From JACJWR01 sp964474045 (GTDB lineage: Bacteria > Actinomycetota > Actinomycetes > S36-B12 > UBA10799): DNA of 64,000 nt. The notes under the pieces are model-generated. The model ran no database searches, was not told where the DNA came from, and was given only the letters and a program-made list of their open reading frames with translations. The DNA lies in NCBI GenBank assembly GCA_964474045.1, contig CAYYRC010000006.1, positions 1-64,000 of the forward strand. The letters run 5' to 3'. How positions within the stretch are numbered: the first letter of the stretch is position 1; each line of letters opens with the position of its first letter. A program made the position numbers and the translations under genes. Of this stretch, positions 7,330 through 15,707 are shown piece by piece.

Positions 7330-8751
7330 ATGGCTGACGAAAAGCTCGATCCGATCCGGCTCTCGGGATGGGACTTCGCCACCTGGCGGGCCGCAAGCGA
7401 GGACCCGATCATGCGCTCGACCATGATCGGCCTGATCATCATGGACGGTCCGCCCAACTGGGAGCGGCTCGTCGACCGCTATGAGCGCGCCAGTCGAATG
7501 GTCCCCGTGCTGCGGCAGAAGGTGGTCGAGGGCCCGGTGCCGTGGGCGAACCCCAGACTGATCATCGACCCCGACTTCGACCTGTCGTTCCACCTGCGCC
7601 GCTTCCGCATGGCGGAGGGCTCCACCTGGGAGGACGTGCTCGACGAGTGCCGGCGGCAGTCCATGACCGACTTCGACCGCAACCGGCCGCTGTGGCGGGT
7701 GACGGTTCTGGAGGGCCTGCCGGGCGGGCTGTCGGCGTTGATCACCAAGCTGCACCACGCGGTGGCCGACGGCCAGGGCGCGATCCAGCTGGGCGCTGCG
7801 CTAGTGGACCTGAGCGAGGAGGGCTTCGACCTCGGGCCGATGCCGCGCGCGCCGCAGGGCGAGCACCTGTCCTCGCTGTCCTTCGCCGAGCTCATGGTGC
7901 GCGACAACGTCGACTGGGTGCTGCGCAACCTGCGCACGGCCGCCAGCACCTCGGTTCCCACCGCCCTGCGGTTCCTGCAGCAGCCCAGCGAGGCTGTGCA
8001 CGAGCTGCTCAACCTCGGCGACTCGTTGGCGCGCTTCATGCGCCCGCCGGCCTCCCAGCTATCGCCGATCATGACCGGGCGCAGCATCAACTACCACTAC
8101 GGGGCGTTCCAGCTGCCCTTCGATCAGATCCGCACCGCGGCCAAGGCGCAGGGGCATACCGTCAACGACGCCTACCTGGCTGCGGTCGCAGAGGCGCTCG
8201 GCGAGTACCACCGCCGCCAGGGCCACCCGGTCGAGCAGTTGAACATGAACATGCCCATCAGCCTGCGCAAGTCCGACGACTTCGGCCAGAACGCCGTGAC
8301 GATCGCGCACTTCACGGTCAACACCGCTGAGCCGGACCCCAGCAAGTCGATGGACCAGATCGCCGCCAGCGTCGCGCAGTGGCGGGCCGAGCCCGCGCTG
8401 GGCTTCGCCGACCAGCTGGCCGAGATCAGCCGCTTCATCCCGTTCGAGGTGATCTCCAAGGCGGCGACCGCCAGCGACGTGACGGCGTCCAACGTGCCGG
8501 GCCCGCCGGTGGAGGTCTGGCTGGCGGGCGCCCGCGTCCTGGAGCTGGTTCCCCTGCCGCCGCCGATCGGTGCGGCGGTGTTCGTGGCGCTGTTGACCTA
8601 CAACGGGCAGGCCACGATCGGCGTCGCCATGGATGACAAGGCCGTGACCGACAACGTGCTGCTGATGGAGTGCATGCGTCACGGCTTCGAGGTCGTCACC
8701 GGGCTGCCGGTTCCGGTGTGGAACCCGGTGACGCTGGCCGAGAAGGGCTGA
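7330..8751 (+). CDS. Wax ester synthase/acyl-CoA:diacylglycerol acyltransferase (WS/DGAT)
   Basis: A 473-residue bifunctional acyltransferase of the Acinetobacter AtfA/Mycobacterium Tgs family, forming triacylglycerol or wax ester from acyl-CoA. The catalytic HHxxxDG is present as HHAVADG at residues 142-148, preceded by RPLW (119-122). The C-terminal half keeps MNMPISLR, VTASNVPGPP and the final NGQATIGVAMD block. ATG 7330 follows GGAGG with a 6-nt gap. It implies neutral-lipid storage. The gene stands alone and converges on the POT transporter; the DosR-like dyad lies upstream of the preceding gene, not directly at this one. Confidence 0.93.
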   Translation: MADEKLDPIRLSGWDFATWRAASEDPIMRSTMIGLIIMDGPPNWERLVDRYERASRMVPVLRQKVVEGPVPWANPRLIIDPDFDLSFHLRRFRMAEGSTWEDVLDECRRQSMTDFDRNRPLWRVTVLEGLPGGLSALITKLHHAVADGQGAIQLGAALVDLSEEGFDLGPMPRAPQGEHLSSLSFAELMVRDNVDWVLRNLRTAASTSVPTALRFLQQPSEAVHELLNLGDSLARFMRPPASQLSPIMTGRSINYHYGAFQLPFDQIRTAAKAQGHTVNDAYLAAVAEALGEYHRRQGHPVEQLNMNMPISLRKSDDFGQNAVTIAHFTVNTAEPDPSKSMDQIAASVAQWRAEPALGFADQLAEISRFIPFEVISKAATASDVTASNVPGPPVEVWLAGARVLELVPLPPPIGAAVFVALLTYNGQATIGVAMDDKAVTDNVLLMECMRHGFEVVTGLPVPVWNPVTLAEKG

Positions 8752-8761
8752 CGACCCCGCG

Positions 8762-10261
8762 TCAGTGCACGGGGTCCATCGCCCGGTTGACCCACTTGTG
8801 GATGGCGATGGTCACGACCGCGATCGCGATCGGGATCGTGCCGCTGACGATGAAGGTGTTGACCGGGTCGTCCGCGGTGAACTTGCCGATCTGCCCGCCG
8901 ATGCTCGTCCCCACCGACACGGCCAGGAACCACAGCGCCAGCATCTGCCCGCTGGCACCCTCCGGGGCCAGCTTGCTGGTGGCCGACAGCCCGGGCGGCG
9001 ACAGCAGCAACTCCGCCCAGGTCTGCAGCAGGTAGGTCAGCAGCAGCCAGTACAGGGCGGCCTTCTCGCCGTTGTCCTGGTAGGCGGACATGGGGATGAC
9101 CAGTAGCAGCACCGAGATCCCGACGCCCACCAGGGCAATCGCGAACTTGATGGACGTGCGTGGCGCCCGATCGGCCAGCTTGGTCCAGAGCGCCGCGAAG
9201 ATGGGCGCGAAGATGATGATGAAGAAGGGGTTTACCGACTGCAGCCAGGACGCCGGCATGTTCCAGGAGCCGATGTTGAGGTTCGTGACCTCCTCGGCGA
9301 AGATGTTCAGCGTCGAGCCGGACTGCTCGAACACCATCCAGAAAGACGCTGCCGCCAGGAAGACCCACACGAACGCCCGCACGTGCGAGCGCTCCCGCTG
9401 GGAGTAGTCCTTGCGGCGGAACAAGCCGTAGAAGTACACGAACGGCACGATCAGGATGAAGATCGTGATGGCGCTCGCGACATGGTCCATGAAGTCGCCC
9501 TCGGCGATCAGGCCCAGCAGCGCGGCGATCGCGATGACAGCCACCACCGACCCGGCTATGACGAGCAGGAAGCGGTTGCGCTCCGCCGGCGTGGCGGGGT
9601 TGGGCGCCTTGGCGCCGACGCCGTGGAAGTTCTTCCAGCCCAGGACATACTGGATGACGGCGAACGTCATGCCGAGCCCGGCGATCGCGAAGCCCCAGTG
9701 GTAGCCGTGCCGGTCCGCCGCCCAGCCGGTGATGAGGGGGGCGAACAGGGACCCCAGGTTGATGCCCATGTAGAAGATCGAGAAGCCCGCGTCGCGACGG
9801 GTGTCGGTCTCGCCGTACAGGTCGCCCACCATCGCCGAGATGTTGGGTTTCAGCGCACCTGTGCCGAGCGCGATGAGCAGCAACCCGATCCAGAACGTCA
9901 GCTCGAAGGGCGCCGCCATGAAGTAGTGCCCGAGGGCGATGACGATGCCGCCGTACAGCACTGTGTTGCGCGCGCCGAGCAGGCGGTCGGCGATCCAGCC
10001 GCCGGCGATCGGCGTCAGGTACACCAGGCCCGAGTAGGCCCCATAGATCGCGATGGCGGTGCCGTTGTCGATCGCCAGGCCGGCGGGCTTGCCGTTCTCC
10101 GACACCAGCGGCGCCGTCAGATAGAGCACCAGCAGCGCGCGCATGCCGTAGTAGGAGAAGCGCTCCCACATCTCGGTGAAGAACAGCGTCGACAGCGCGC
10201 GCGGCTGTCCGAAGAAGGCCCTGTCAGATGAGCTCGGCGTCGGGGCGGTTGCGGTTGCCAT
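8762..10261 (-). CDS. dtpT: POT/PTR-family proton-coupled di- and tripeptide transporter
   Basis: Inner-membrane proton-peptide symporter of 499 residues with about 14 hydrophobic segments. The POT signature EMWERFSYYGMRALL (ExxERFxYYG) is on helix 1 near residue 30, and GTGALKPNISAMVGDLY plus FSIFYMGINLGSL (PTR2 signatures) follow near 130-170. Family members are 450-520 residues. It converges on the WS/DGAT gene with 10 bp between stops. A TAGGGT -10 sits six bases before the ATG, so the mRNA is probably leaderless. Confidence 0.93.
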   Translation of the reverse strand: MATATAPTPSSSDRAFFGQPRALSTLFFTEMWERFSYYGMRALLVLYLTAPLVSENGKPAGLAIDNGTAIAIYGAYSGLVYLTPIAGGWIADRLLGARNTVLYGGIVIALGHYFMAAPFELTFWIGLLLIALGTGALKPNISAMVGDLYGETDTRRDAGFSIFYMGINLGSLFAPLITGWAADRHGYHWGFAIAGLGMTFAVIQYVLGWKNFHGVGAKAPNPATPAERNRFLLVIAGSVVAVIAIAALLGLIAEGDFMDHVASAITIFILIVPFVYFYGLFRRKDYSQRERSHVRAFVWVFLAAASFWMVFEQSGSTLNIFAEEVTNLNIGSWNMPASWLQSVNPFFIIIFAPIFAALWTKLADRAPRTSIKFAIALVGVGISVLLLVIPMSAYQDNGEKAALYWLLLTYLLQTWAELLLSPPGLSATSKLAPEGASGQMLALWFLAVSVGTSIGGQIGKFTADDPVNTFIVSGTIPIAIAVVTIAIHKWVNRAMDPVH

Positions 10262-10267
10262 CCCTGC

Positions 10268-10273
10268 ACCCTA
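10268..10273 (-). promoter_or_regulatory. -10 hexamer of the POT transporter gene
   Basis: TAGGGT on the minus strand at -12 to -7 from the ATG at 10261; predicted leaderless start. Confidence 0.5.
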
Positions 10274-10306
10274 GACCGAGAGCGGGGGTGTTTTCAGGCT
10301 TCGCAG

Positions 10307-10849
10307 CTAGGTCGCGAAGGTGACCATGATGTGGGCTCGAGCCAGGGTGTGGACCGCCAGCTGGAAGCCGCCCACTGTGGGCGGCTCGTCGCCGGTCAGG
10401 CCCAGCTCGTCGGTGTCGAGGGCGTGCACGGTGAAGAAGTAGCGGTGGTGGTGGTCGCCGGGCGGCGGGGCCGGCCCGTCGTAGCAGTGGTCGCCGAAGT
10501 CGTTGCGCAGCATGACGGCGCCGTCGGGCAGGACCTGTGCGCCGTCCCCGGCGCCGGCGCCGGCCGGCAGTTCCGTGCATGCCGCCGGCAGTCCGAAGAG
10601 CAGCCAGTGCCACCAGCCCGACGGGCTCGGCGCATCGGGGTCGAAGACCGTCACGGCAAACCCGCGGGTATCGCCCGGGAAGCCGCTCCAGCGCAGCTGC
10701 GGCGACACGTTGTCACCGCCGGCGCCGGTGTAGACGTGCGCCATGGCGATCTGCTCGCCGTTGGCGAGGTCGTCGCTGCTGAGCGTGAAGTCGGGTCGTG
10801 GCGGCTGATGGTCGAAGGGCGCCGGCGGACGGCTGCGCTGAAGGTCCAT
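10307..10849 (-). CDS. YbhB/YbcL-family PEBP-like protein
   Basis: A 180-residue protein of the phosphatidylethanolamine-binding/Raf-kinase-inhibitor-like family. Visible are VSPQLRWSGFPGDTRGFAVT, the anion-pocket motif DPDAPSPSGWWHW (near residue 68) and YDGPAPPPGDHHHRYFFTVHALD (first part near residue 124), all core PEBP blocks. There is no signal peptide, so it is cytosolic. The biochemical role of bacterial members is not settled. The start at 10849 follows a CAGAGT -10-like hexamer with six bases between; an upstream open frame to 11251 has no similarity. Confidence 0.9.
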   Translation of the reverse strand: MDLQRSRPPAPFDHQPPRPDFTLSSDDLANGEQIAMAHVYTGAGGDNVSPQLRWSGFPGDTRGFAVTVFDPDAPSPSGWWHWLLFGLPAACTELPAGAGAGDGAQVLPDGAVMLRNDFGDHCYDGPAPPPGDHHHRYFFTVHALDTDELGLTGDEPPTVGGFQLAVHTLARAHIMVTFAT

Positions 10850-10935
10850 GTACTCACTCTGCCAGCCGTCGCACGGGAAAGCGCCCCGCCGGATCCGTCG
10901 GGCGTGGGCTGCCCGGCGCTGCCCCGCCCGCTGTG

Positions 10936-10941
10936 TAGCCT
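10936..10941 (+). promoter_or_regulatory. -10 hexamer of the bitopic membrane protein gene at 10980
   Basis: TAGCCT about 38 bp before the GTG predicts a leader of roughly 32 nt that includes the GGAGG Shine-Dalgarno. Confidence 0.35.
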
Positions 10942-10979
10942 GGCACGGCAGTCGGCGCGATCGAGCTTCCGGAGGACAC

Positions 10980-11630
10980 GTGAAAAAGGCGGTACTCGCC
11001 ATCTTCGGTGTCCTACTCCTGCTTCTCGGCATTGCCGCGGTCGTCGCCAGCGGCCTCGTGATCTCAGTGTTCGGGACGAAGGGGGAGAACACCACACCCG
11101 TCGCCGTGGTGGACACCGACACCGCCGCCCTGTACGTGCGCTCCTTCAACGTCGAGCGCACCGAGGGTCCGCAGGAATACCTGAATCTGAGCGTCGGCGT
11201 GAAGAGCACCAACGGCAAGACGATCTTCGTCGGAGTCACGCCGCCGGACAAGGCCCAGGCATATCTGCGGGGCGTTCCTTATGAGTCCGCGTCCAAGATC
11301 TCCGACGGGGCCTTCGAGGTCAAGGCGGTCCCGGGGCTGATCGTGCCTGCCCCGGCGCCCGAGCAGCAGACGATCTGGACGTTGTCGGACAGCGGGACCT
11401 CGGCCACGTTGCCCTGGGACGGCCAGCACGGCTCCGACGTCCTCGTCGTCATGAACGCCGACGGCACTGCCGGCGTGCGGGCGGACATCTCGGCGACGCT
11501 CACGCGGCCGAACCTGGGGGCCATGACGATCGCCGTCGGGGTCCTTGGGACGCTGCTGGCGGTGTTCGGCGTCGTGATGCTCGTGCTTGCCTTCCGCTCC
11601 GGGGGCAAGGCCCCGCGGCCGACCCCTTGA
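10980..11630 (+). CDS. Membrane protein with N- and C-terminal transmembrane helices and an extracytoplasmic domain
   Basis: Unrecognised 216-residue protein. Residues 4-30 (AVLAIFGVLLLLLGIAAVVA) and about 178-205 (MTIAVGVLGTLLAVFGVVML) are membrane helices flanking a domain of about 145 residues rich in beta-type sequence. The tail is short and basic. This helix-domain-helix plan resembles the DUF3068 proteins at 20.7-22.9 kb, but the middle domain lacks their INCCGA motif. GTG 10980 is chosen because GGAGG precedes it and it falls just before the first helix. It lies directly upstream of the phospholipid synthase gene. Confidence 0.8.
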   Translation: MKKAVLAIFGVLLLLLGIAAVVASGLVISVFGTKGENTTPVAVVDTDTAALYVRSFNVERTEGPQEYLNLSVGVKSTNGKTIFVGVTPPDKAQAYLRGVPYESASKISDGAFEVKAVPGLIVPAPAPEQQTIWTLSDSGTSATLPWDGQHGSDVLVVMNADGTAGVRADISATLTRPNLGAMTIAVGVLGTLLAVFGVVMLVLAFRSGGKAPRPTP

Positions 11631-11633
11631 CGC

Positions 11634-11639
11634 TAGCGT
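11634..11639 (+). promoter_or_regulatory. -10 hexamer of the CDP-alcohol phosphatidyltransferase gene
   Basis: TAGCGT at -12 to -7 from the GTG at 11646; predicted leaderless start immediately after the preceding gene's stop. Confidence 0.45.
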
Positions 11640-11645
11640 GACCTT

Positions 11646-12248
11646 GTGGAGGTCCAGCAGACTGCGGTGACGACCGACCGGGTCCTGACCATCCCCAACG
11701 TGCTGAGCATGTTGCGGCTGCTGGGCGTGCCGGTGTTCCTGTGGCTGATCCTGGTTCCGAAAGCCGACGGCTGGGCGATCGTGCTGCTCGCGGTCTCGGG
11801 CTTGACGGATTATCTGGATGGCTACCTCGCCCGGCGGCTGAACCAGATCTCGCGGGTCGGCCAGCTGCTCGACCCCATCGCGGATCGGCTGTACATCGTC
11901 GCGACCCTCATCGGGCTGCTGTTGCGCGACATCGTGCCGCTCTGGTTCGTCATCCTGCTGCTGGGCCGGGACCTGGTCATGGTCGTCGTGCTGGGGCTGT
12001 TGAAGCGGGTGGGGATCACGGGGCTGCCGGTGCACTTCGTCGGCAAGGCCGCGACCTTCTGCCTGCTGTACGCCTTCCCGCTGCTGCTGCTCGGCGACGG
12101 GCCGGCAACGTGGCAGACGGTTTGCCGAGTCGTCGGCTGGGCCTTCGCCATCTGGGGTACGGCCCTGTACTGGTGGGCTGGTGTGCTCTACATCGAGCAG
12201 GCGCGGCGAATCCTCGCCGCGCGGCGCCGGACCGCTGTGGCGGTCTGA
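11646..12248 (+). CDS. CDP-alcohol phosphatidyltransferase (PgsA2/cardiolipin-synthase-like)
   Basis: Integral membrane enzyme of 200 residues with about five or six helices. The family motif DxxDGxxAR...GxxxDxxxD is complete (DYLDGYLARR, then GQLLDPIADR, residues about 55-82). It transfers a phosphatidyl group from CDP-diacylglycerol to a polyol: phosphatidylglycerophosphate or cardiolipin formation are the likeliest. In Mycobacterium the equivalent position upstream of gcvH-garA holds pgsA2. Acceptor specificity cannot be read from sequence. It is followed after 24 bp by the nucleotidyltransferase gene. Confidence 0.85.
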   Translation: MEVQQTAVTTDRVLTIPNVLSMLRLLGVPVFLWLILVPKADGWAIVLLAVSGLTDYLDGYLARRLNQISRVGQLLDPIADRLYIVATLIGLLLRDIVPLWFVILLLGRDLVMVVVLGLLKRVGITGLPVHFVGKAATFCLLYAFPLLLLGDGPATWQTVCRVVGWAFAIWGTALYWWAGVLYIEQARRILAARRRTAVAV

Positions 12249-12272
12249 GTTGGGCGGTCAGGAGGACTACCG

Positions 12273-14798
12273 ATGAAGGCAGTTGTGATGGCCGGTGGCA
12301 CCGGCACCAGGCTGCGTCCCCTGACGACCTCGTGGCCGAAGCCGCTGCTCCCCGTCGCCGGACGGCCGTTGCTGGAGCACCTGTTGCTGCTGCTCTCGCA
12401 GCACGGGGTCAGGGATGCCGTGATCACGGTGCACTACCTCGCACCGCTCATCCGCACCTACTTCGGCTCCGGGTCCGAGTTGGGGATGCGGCTGACGTAC
12501 GTCACCGAGCCCGAGCCCATGGGCACCGCCGGCAGCGTGAAGCTGGCCGAGCAGGCGCTGCGGGACGAGCCCTTCCTGGTGATCTCCGGCGATGGGCTGA
12601 CCGATGTCGACCTGACGGCGCTGATGCAGTTCCACCGCGATCGCGGGGCCATGGTGACCATGTGCCTGGCCCGTCGGCCCGACCCGTCCGGGCTGGGCCT
12701 GGTCGTCACGGATGACTCCGGCCGGGTGCGGCGGTTCCTGGAGAAGCCCGGCTGGGGGCAGGTGTTCGCCGACACCGTCAACACCGGTATCTACATCGTC
12801 GATCCGTCGGTGCTCGCCGGGATCACGACGGGCTCACCGGTGGACTGGTCGCGCGATGTGTTCCCCCGCCTGCTGGCCGATGGCGTGCCTATCTACGGCT
12901 ACATCACCGACGACTACTGGGAGGACGTCGGCACCCTGGAGGCGTACCGCGCAGTGCAGGCCGATGCGCTCGATCGCCGCGTGCGGGTGGACATCCCGGG
13001 CCACGAGGTGGACCCGGGAATCTGGTTCGGGACCGGCGTGGACGTCAATCCCGGCGCCACCCTGACGGGACCGATCGTCGTCGGCGACCACTCGCACATC
13101 GGGCCCGGCGCCGTCGTGTCCGAGTACAGCGTCGTGGGACGCAACGCCATCATCGGGTCCCAGGCCAAGGTCGAGCGCGCTGTGCTGCTGGACAACGTCT
13201 ACATCGGGCCCAGCGCGCAGGTGCGCGGATGCGTGATCGGTCGCGGATCGGACGTGCTGGATAGGGCACAGGTGGAGGACGGATCAGCCGTCGGCGAGGG
13301 CTGCCGGCTGGAGGCTGAGTCGGTGGTGACCGCGGGCGCCGACGTCTACCCGCACAAGACGGTCGCCGCCGGCGAGGTGATCACCGAGAGCGTCCTGTGG
13401 GAGGCCCGCTCGCCGCGGCAGATGTTCTCCGGCGAGCACTTCGATGGGGTAGTCAACATCGATATCACCCCGGAGGTGGCCGCCCGCGTCGCCGGGGCCT
13501 ACGCGACGATCCTGCCCAAGGGCGGCTGCGTGGCAGTCGCCCGTGATCACTCGGCGCCGGCCCAGGCGGTGAGCCTGGTGCTCACCGGGGCCTTGGCCGC
13601 CGCGGGATTGACCGTCCATGTGCTGGGGACCTGCCCGGTTCCGGTGGCGCGCACTCACGTCGGCCGGCACTGCGACGGGGGGATCATCGTGCGGACCTCG
13701 CCGGGTCGGCCAGAGCGCCAGCTGCTGATGTTCCTCGACGCCCACGGGGTTGACGTCGATCTGCGCACCAGGCAGGACCTCGAGCGCGTCATGAACCGGC
13801 ACGACATCATGCGCTCGGCGCCCGACGAGGTGGGCGAGGTGCTGGCCCCGATGGGCGCGGTGGAGGACTACGTGTCCACGGTGATGTCGGCGATCGACAT
13901 GAACGGGGTGCGGGAGGCAGGGCTGCGGTTGGTGGTGGACACGGCCGGGGGCCCATGTGCGACCGTGCTGCCGGAGTTGATGGCCAGCCTCGACGTGGAC
14001 GTTCTCAACGTCAACGCGAGGTTGACACCTTTGCATCCCACCGAGGCCGACGACGAGAAGGAGGAGGCGCTGCGCCGGTTGGGCCAGATCGTGGCGTCCT
14101 CCCGCGCGGCGTTGGGCGTCCGACTGAGCCCGACCGGGGAGGAGTTGTCGATCGTGGACGAGACGGGCCGGGTGCTCAGCGACGATCGCGCGCTGCTCGT
14201 CGTTCTCGACCTCATCGCCGCCGAGCGCCGCTACGGTGCCGTCGCCCTGCCCGTCACCGCCACCCGGGTGGCCGAGCGCGTCACCAGCTATCACGGGGTG
14301 GGGGTGATCAGGACTCCCACGGGGCCGCAGGCGCTGGCCGCCGCGAGCACCGCCGAGGGCCTCATCATGGCCGGCGACGCCGACGGCGGCTTCGTGATCC
14401 CCTCCGCCGGGCGCTTCCCGGATGCCATGGCCGCCCTGGTGGCGCTGCTCGGGCTCATCGCCCGCACCCGGATCTCGCTGCGCCAGATCGACACCCGCAT
14501 CCCGTCGACGACCCTGCTGCGGGCCCGGGTGGCGACGCCCTGGGCGCGCAAGGCGGCCGTAATGGGCCAGGTGCGGCGAGCGGCGGGGGACCTGCCCGTG
14601 GACGTCACCGAGGGGGTGCGGGTGTCAGAGCCCGACGACTCCTGGGTGCTCATCTCGGCCGACCCCAGCGACGCCTCGGTGCGGCTCTGGGTGGAGTCCT
14701 ACGACGACGGTCGCGCGCACGAGCTGATGGAGCACTGGACGGCGGTCGTCCGGGATGCGGCGGCTGAGGACGGCGCCCCGGCGGGGGCGAGCCGCTGA
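12273..14798 (+). CDS. Sugar-1-phosphate (probably mannose-1-phosphate) guanylyltransferase fused to a degenerate phosphomannomutase-like half
   Basis: An 841-residue two-part protein. Residues 1-235 are a nucleotidyltransferase (MAGGTGTRLRPLTTSWPKPL, ISGDGLTDVD, TVNTGIYIVD, WEDVGTLEAY), residues about 240-375 a left-handed beta-helix (hexapeptide repeats such as VVGDHSHIGPGAVV), and residues about 385-835 match the phosphoglucomutase/phosphomannomutase fold. The mutase half has lost its chemistry: the phosphoserine loop TASHNP is RTSPGRPE (474-481) and the metal loop DGDGDR is replaced around 615-631 (GVRLSPTGEELSIVDETG). A similar fusion occurs in Streptomyces. ATG 12273 follows AGGAGG. GDP-mannose for glycolipids is the expected product. 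Confidence 0.85.
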   Translation: MKAVVMAGGTGTRLRPLTTSWPKPLLPVAGRPLLEHLLLLLSQHGVRDAVITVHYLAPLIRTYFGSGSELGMRLTYVTEPEPMGTAGSVKLAEQALRDEPFLVISGDGLTDVDLTALMQFHRDRGAMVTMCLARRPDPSGLGLVVTDDSGRVRRFLEKPGWGQVFADTVNTGIYIVDPSVLAGITTGSPVDWSRDVFPRLLADGVPIYGYITDDYWEDVGTLEAYRAVQADALDRRVRVDIPGHEVDPGIWFGTGVDVNPGATLTGPIVVGDHSHIGPGAVVSEYSVVGRNAIIGSQAKVERAVLLDNVYIGPSAQVRGCVIGRGSDVLDRAQVEDGSAVGEGCRLEAESVVTAGADVYPHKTVAAGEVITESVLWEARSPRQMFSGEHFDGVVNIDITPEVAARVAGAYATILPKGGCVAVARDHSAPAQAVSLVLTGALAAAGLTVHVLGTCPVPVARTHVGRHCDGGIIVRTSPGRPERQLLMFLDAHGVDVDLRTRQDLERVMNRHDIMRSAPDEVGEVLAPMGAVEDYVSTVMSAIDMNGVREAGLRLVVDTAGGPCATVLPELMASLDVDVLNVNARLTPLHPTEADDEKEEALRRLGQIVASSRAALGVRLSPTGEELSIVDETGRVLSDDRALLVVLDLIAAERRYGAVALPVTATRVAERVTSYHGVGVIRTPTGPQALAAASTAEGLIMAGDADGGFVIPSAGRFPDAMAALVALLGLIARTRISLRQIDTRIPSTTLLRARVATPWARKAAVMGQVRRAAGDLPVDVTEGVRVSEPDDSWVLISADPSDASVRLWVESYDDGRAHELMEHWTAVVRDAAAEDGAPAGASR

Positions 14799-14813
14799 TC
14801 AGCGGCGGGGCGT

Positions 14814-14819
14814 TAGGCT
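14814..14819 (+). promoter_or_regulatory. -10 hexamer of gcvH
   Basis: TAGGCT at -12 to -7 from ATG 14826. This supports 14826 rather than the GTG at 14820 as the start and predicts a leaderless mRNA. Confidence 0.5.
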
Positions 14820-14825
14820 GTGCCC

Positions 14826-15206
14826 ATGACGCCAGCGGAGCTTTGGTACACCCGCGAGCACGAGTGGCTCGCGATGCAGGACGACGGCACCGTCCGGATC
14901 GGCATCACCGACTTCGCCCAGGACACGCTCGGGGGGATCGTGTTCGTCGCGCTCCCGAACGTCGGCGATGAGGTGGCTGCGGGGGCCTCGTTCGGCGAGG
15001 TCGAGTCGCACAAGAGCGTGAGCGAGGTGTACGCCCCCGTCGCCGGGACGATCACGGCCCGCAACGATGTCGTCGAGACCGCGCCGGAGACCATCAACGA
15101 GGATCCGTACGGGGCGGGGTGGCTGGTCCAGATCCGACCGGTGGACGAGCCGGCCGCAGCCGACTTCCTCGACGCCGCGGCCTATGACGCCCTGGCCGGC
15201 GGCTAG
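14826..15206 (+). CDS. gcvH: Glycine cleavage system H protein
   Basis: Lipoyl-carrier protein shuttling the aminomethyl group between GcvP and GcvT. The 126-residue protein has the canonical GEVESHKSVSEVYAPVAG with lipoyl-lysine K63, and the C-terminal NEDPYGAGWLVQI. Length is normal. gcvP is 2.6 kb downstream, with GarA and two MerR genes between, as in mycobacteria. gcvT is not in the window. Confidence 0.96.
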   Translation: MTPAELWYTREHEWLAMQDDGTVRIGITDFAQDTLGGIVFVALPNVGDEVAAGASFGEVESHKSVSEVYAPVAGTITARNDVVETAPETINEDPYGAGWLVQIRPVDEPAAADFLDAAAYDALAGG

Positions 15207-15242
15207 CGCGGCGCGGGATCAGGACTGGACGGAGGACGGGGC

Positions 15243-15707
15243 ATGAATTGTCTGAACTGTGGCGCCGCAGTGGCGCCAGGTGCCCGCTTCTGCAGCAGCT
15301 GTGGCGCTCCGTTGACGGTGGCTGACGCCACCGGTCCCCTGCGTGCCGTCACGGGCCTCGAGGACACCGGCGCCCACGACCCCGTCGCGGCCGACGATCA
15401 GAGTTATGCGGTGCTCGTGGTCCGCCGCGGACCCGGCGAGGGAACGGCGTACCACCTGGAGCACCCGGTCGTCAAAGTCGGCAGGGGACCCGATCAGGAG
15501 GTCTTCCTCGACGACATCACGGTGTCCCGCCAGCACGCCGAGATTCGATCGACGCCGGCCGGCTGGGTCATCATCGATCTGGGGTCCCTGAACGGCACCT
15601 ATGTCAACCGTCAGCCGGTCACCGAGACCCAGCTGCAGTCGGGCGACGAGGTGCAGATCGGCAAGTACCGCTTCCGGTTCATGTCGGGCGCGCCGGTCGA
15701 TCGGTGA
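15243..15707 (+). CDS. garA: GarA/OdhI-type FHA protein with an N-terminal zinc ribbon
   Basis: A 154-residue FHA-domain protein. GarA/OdhI inhibits 2-oxoglutarate dehydrogenase and is controlled by Ser/Thr kinases. The FHA domain (about 55-150) has VGRGPDQEVFLDD, SRQHAEI and SLNGTYVN intact. Unlike GarA, residues 1-22 form a CxxC-x10-CxxC ribbon (C3, C6, C17, C20). The phospho-threonine segment of GarA (ETTSVFRA) appears here as DATGPLRA, leaving a single Thr (T30). The gcvH-garA-merR context matches mycobacterial GarA. GGAGG lies 8 bp before the ATG. The last four bases overlap the next gene. Confidence 0.85.
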   Translation: MNCLNCGAAVAPGARFCSSCGAPLTVADATGPLRAVTGLEDTGAHDPVAADDQSYAVLVVRRGPGEGTAYHLEHPVVKVGRGPDQEVFLDDITVSRQHAEIRSTPAGWVIIDLGSLNGTYVNRQPVTETQLQSGDEVQIGKYRFRFMSGAPVDR

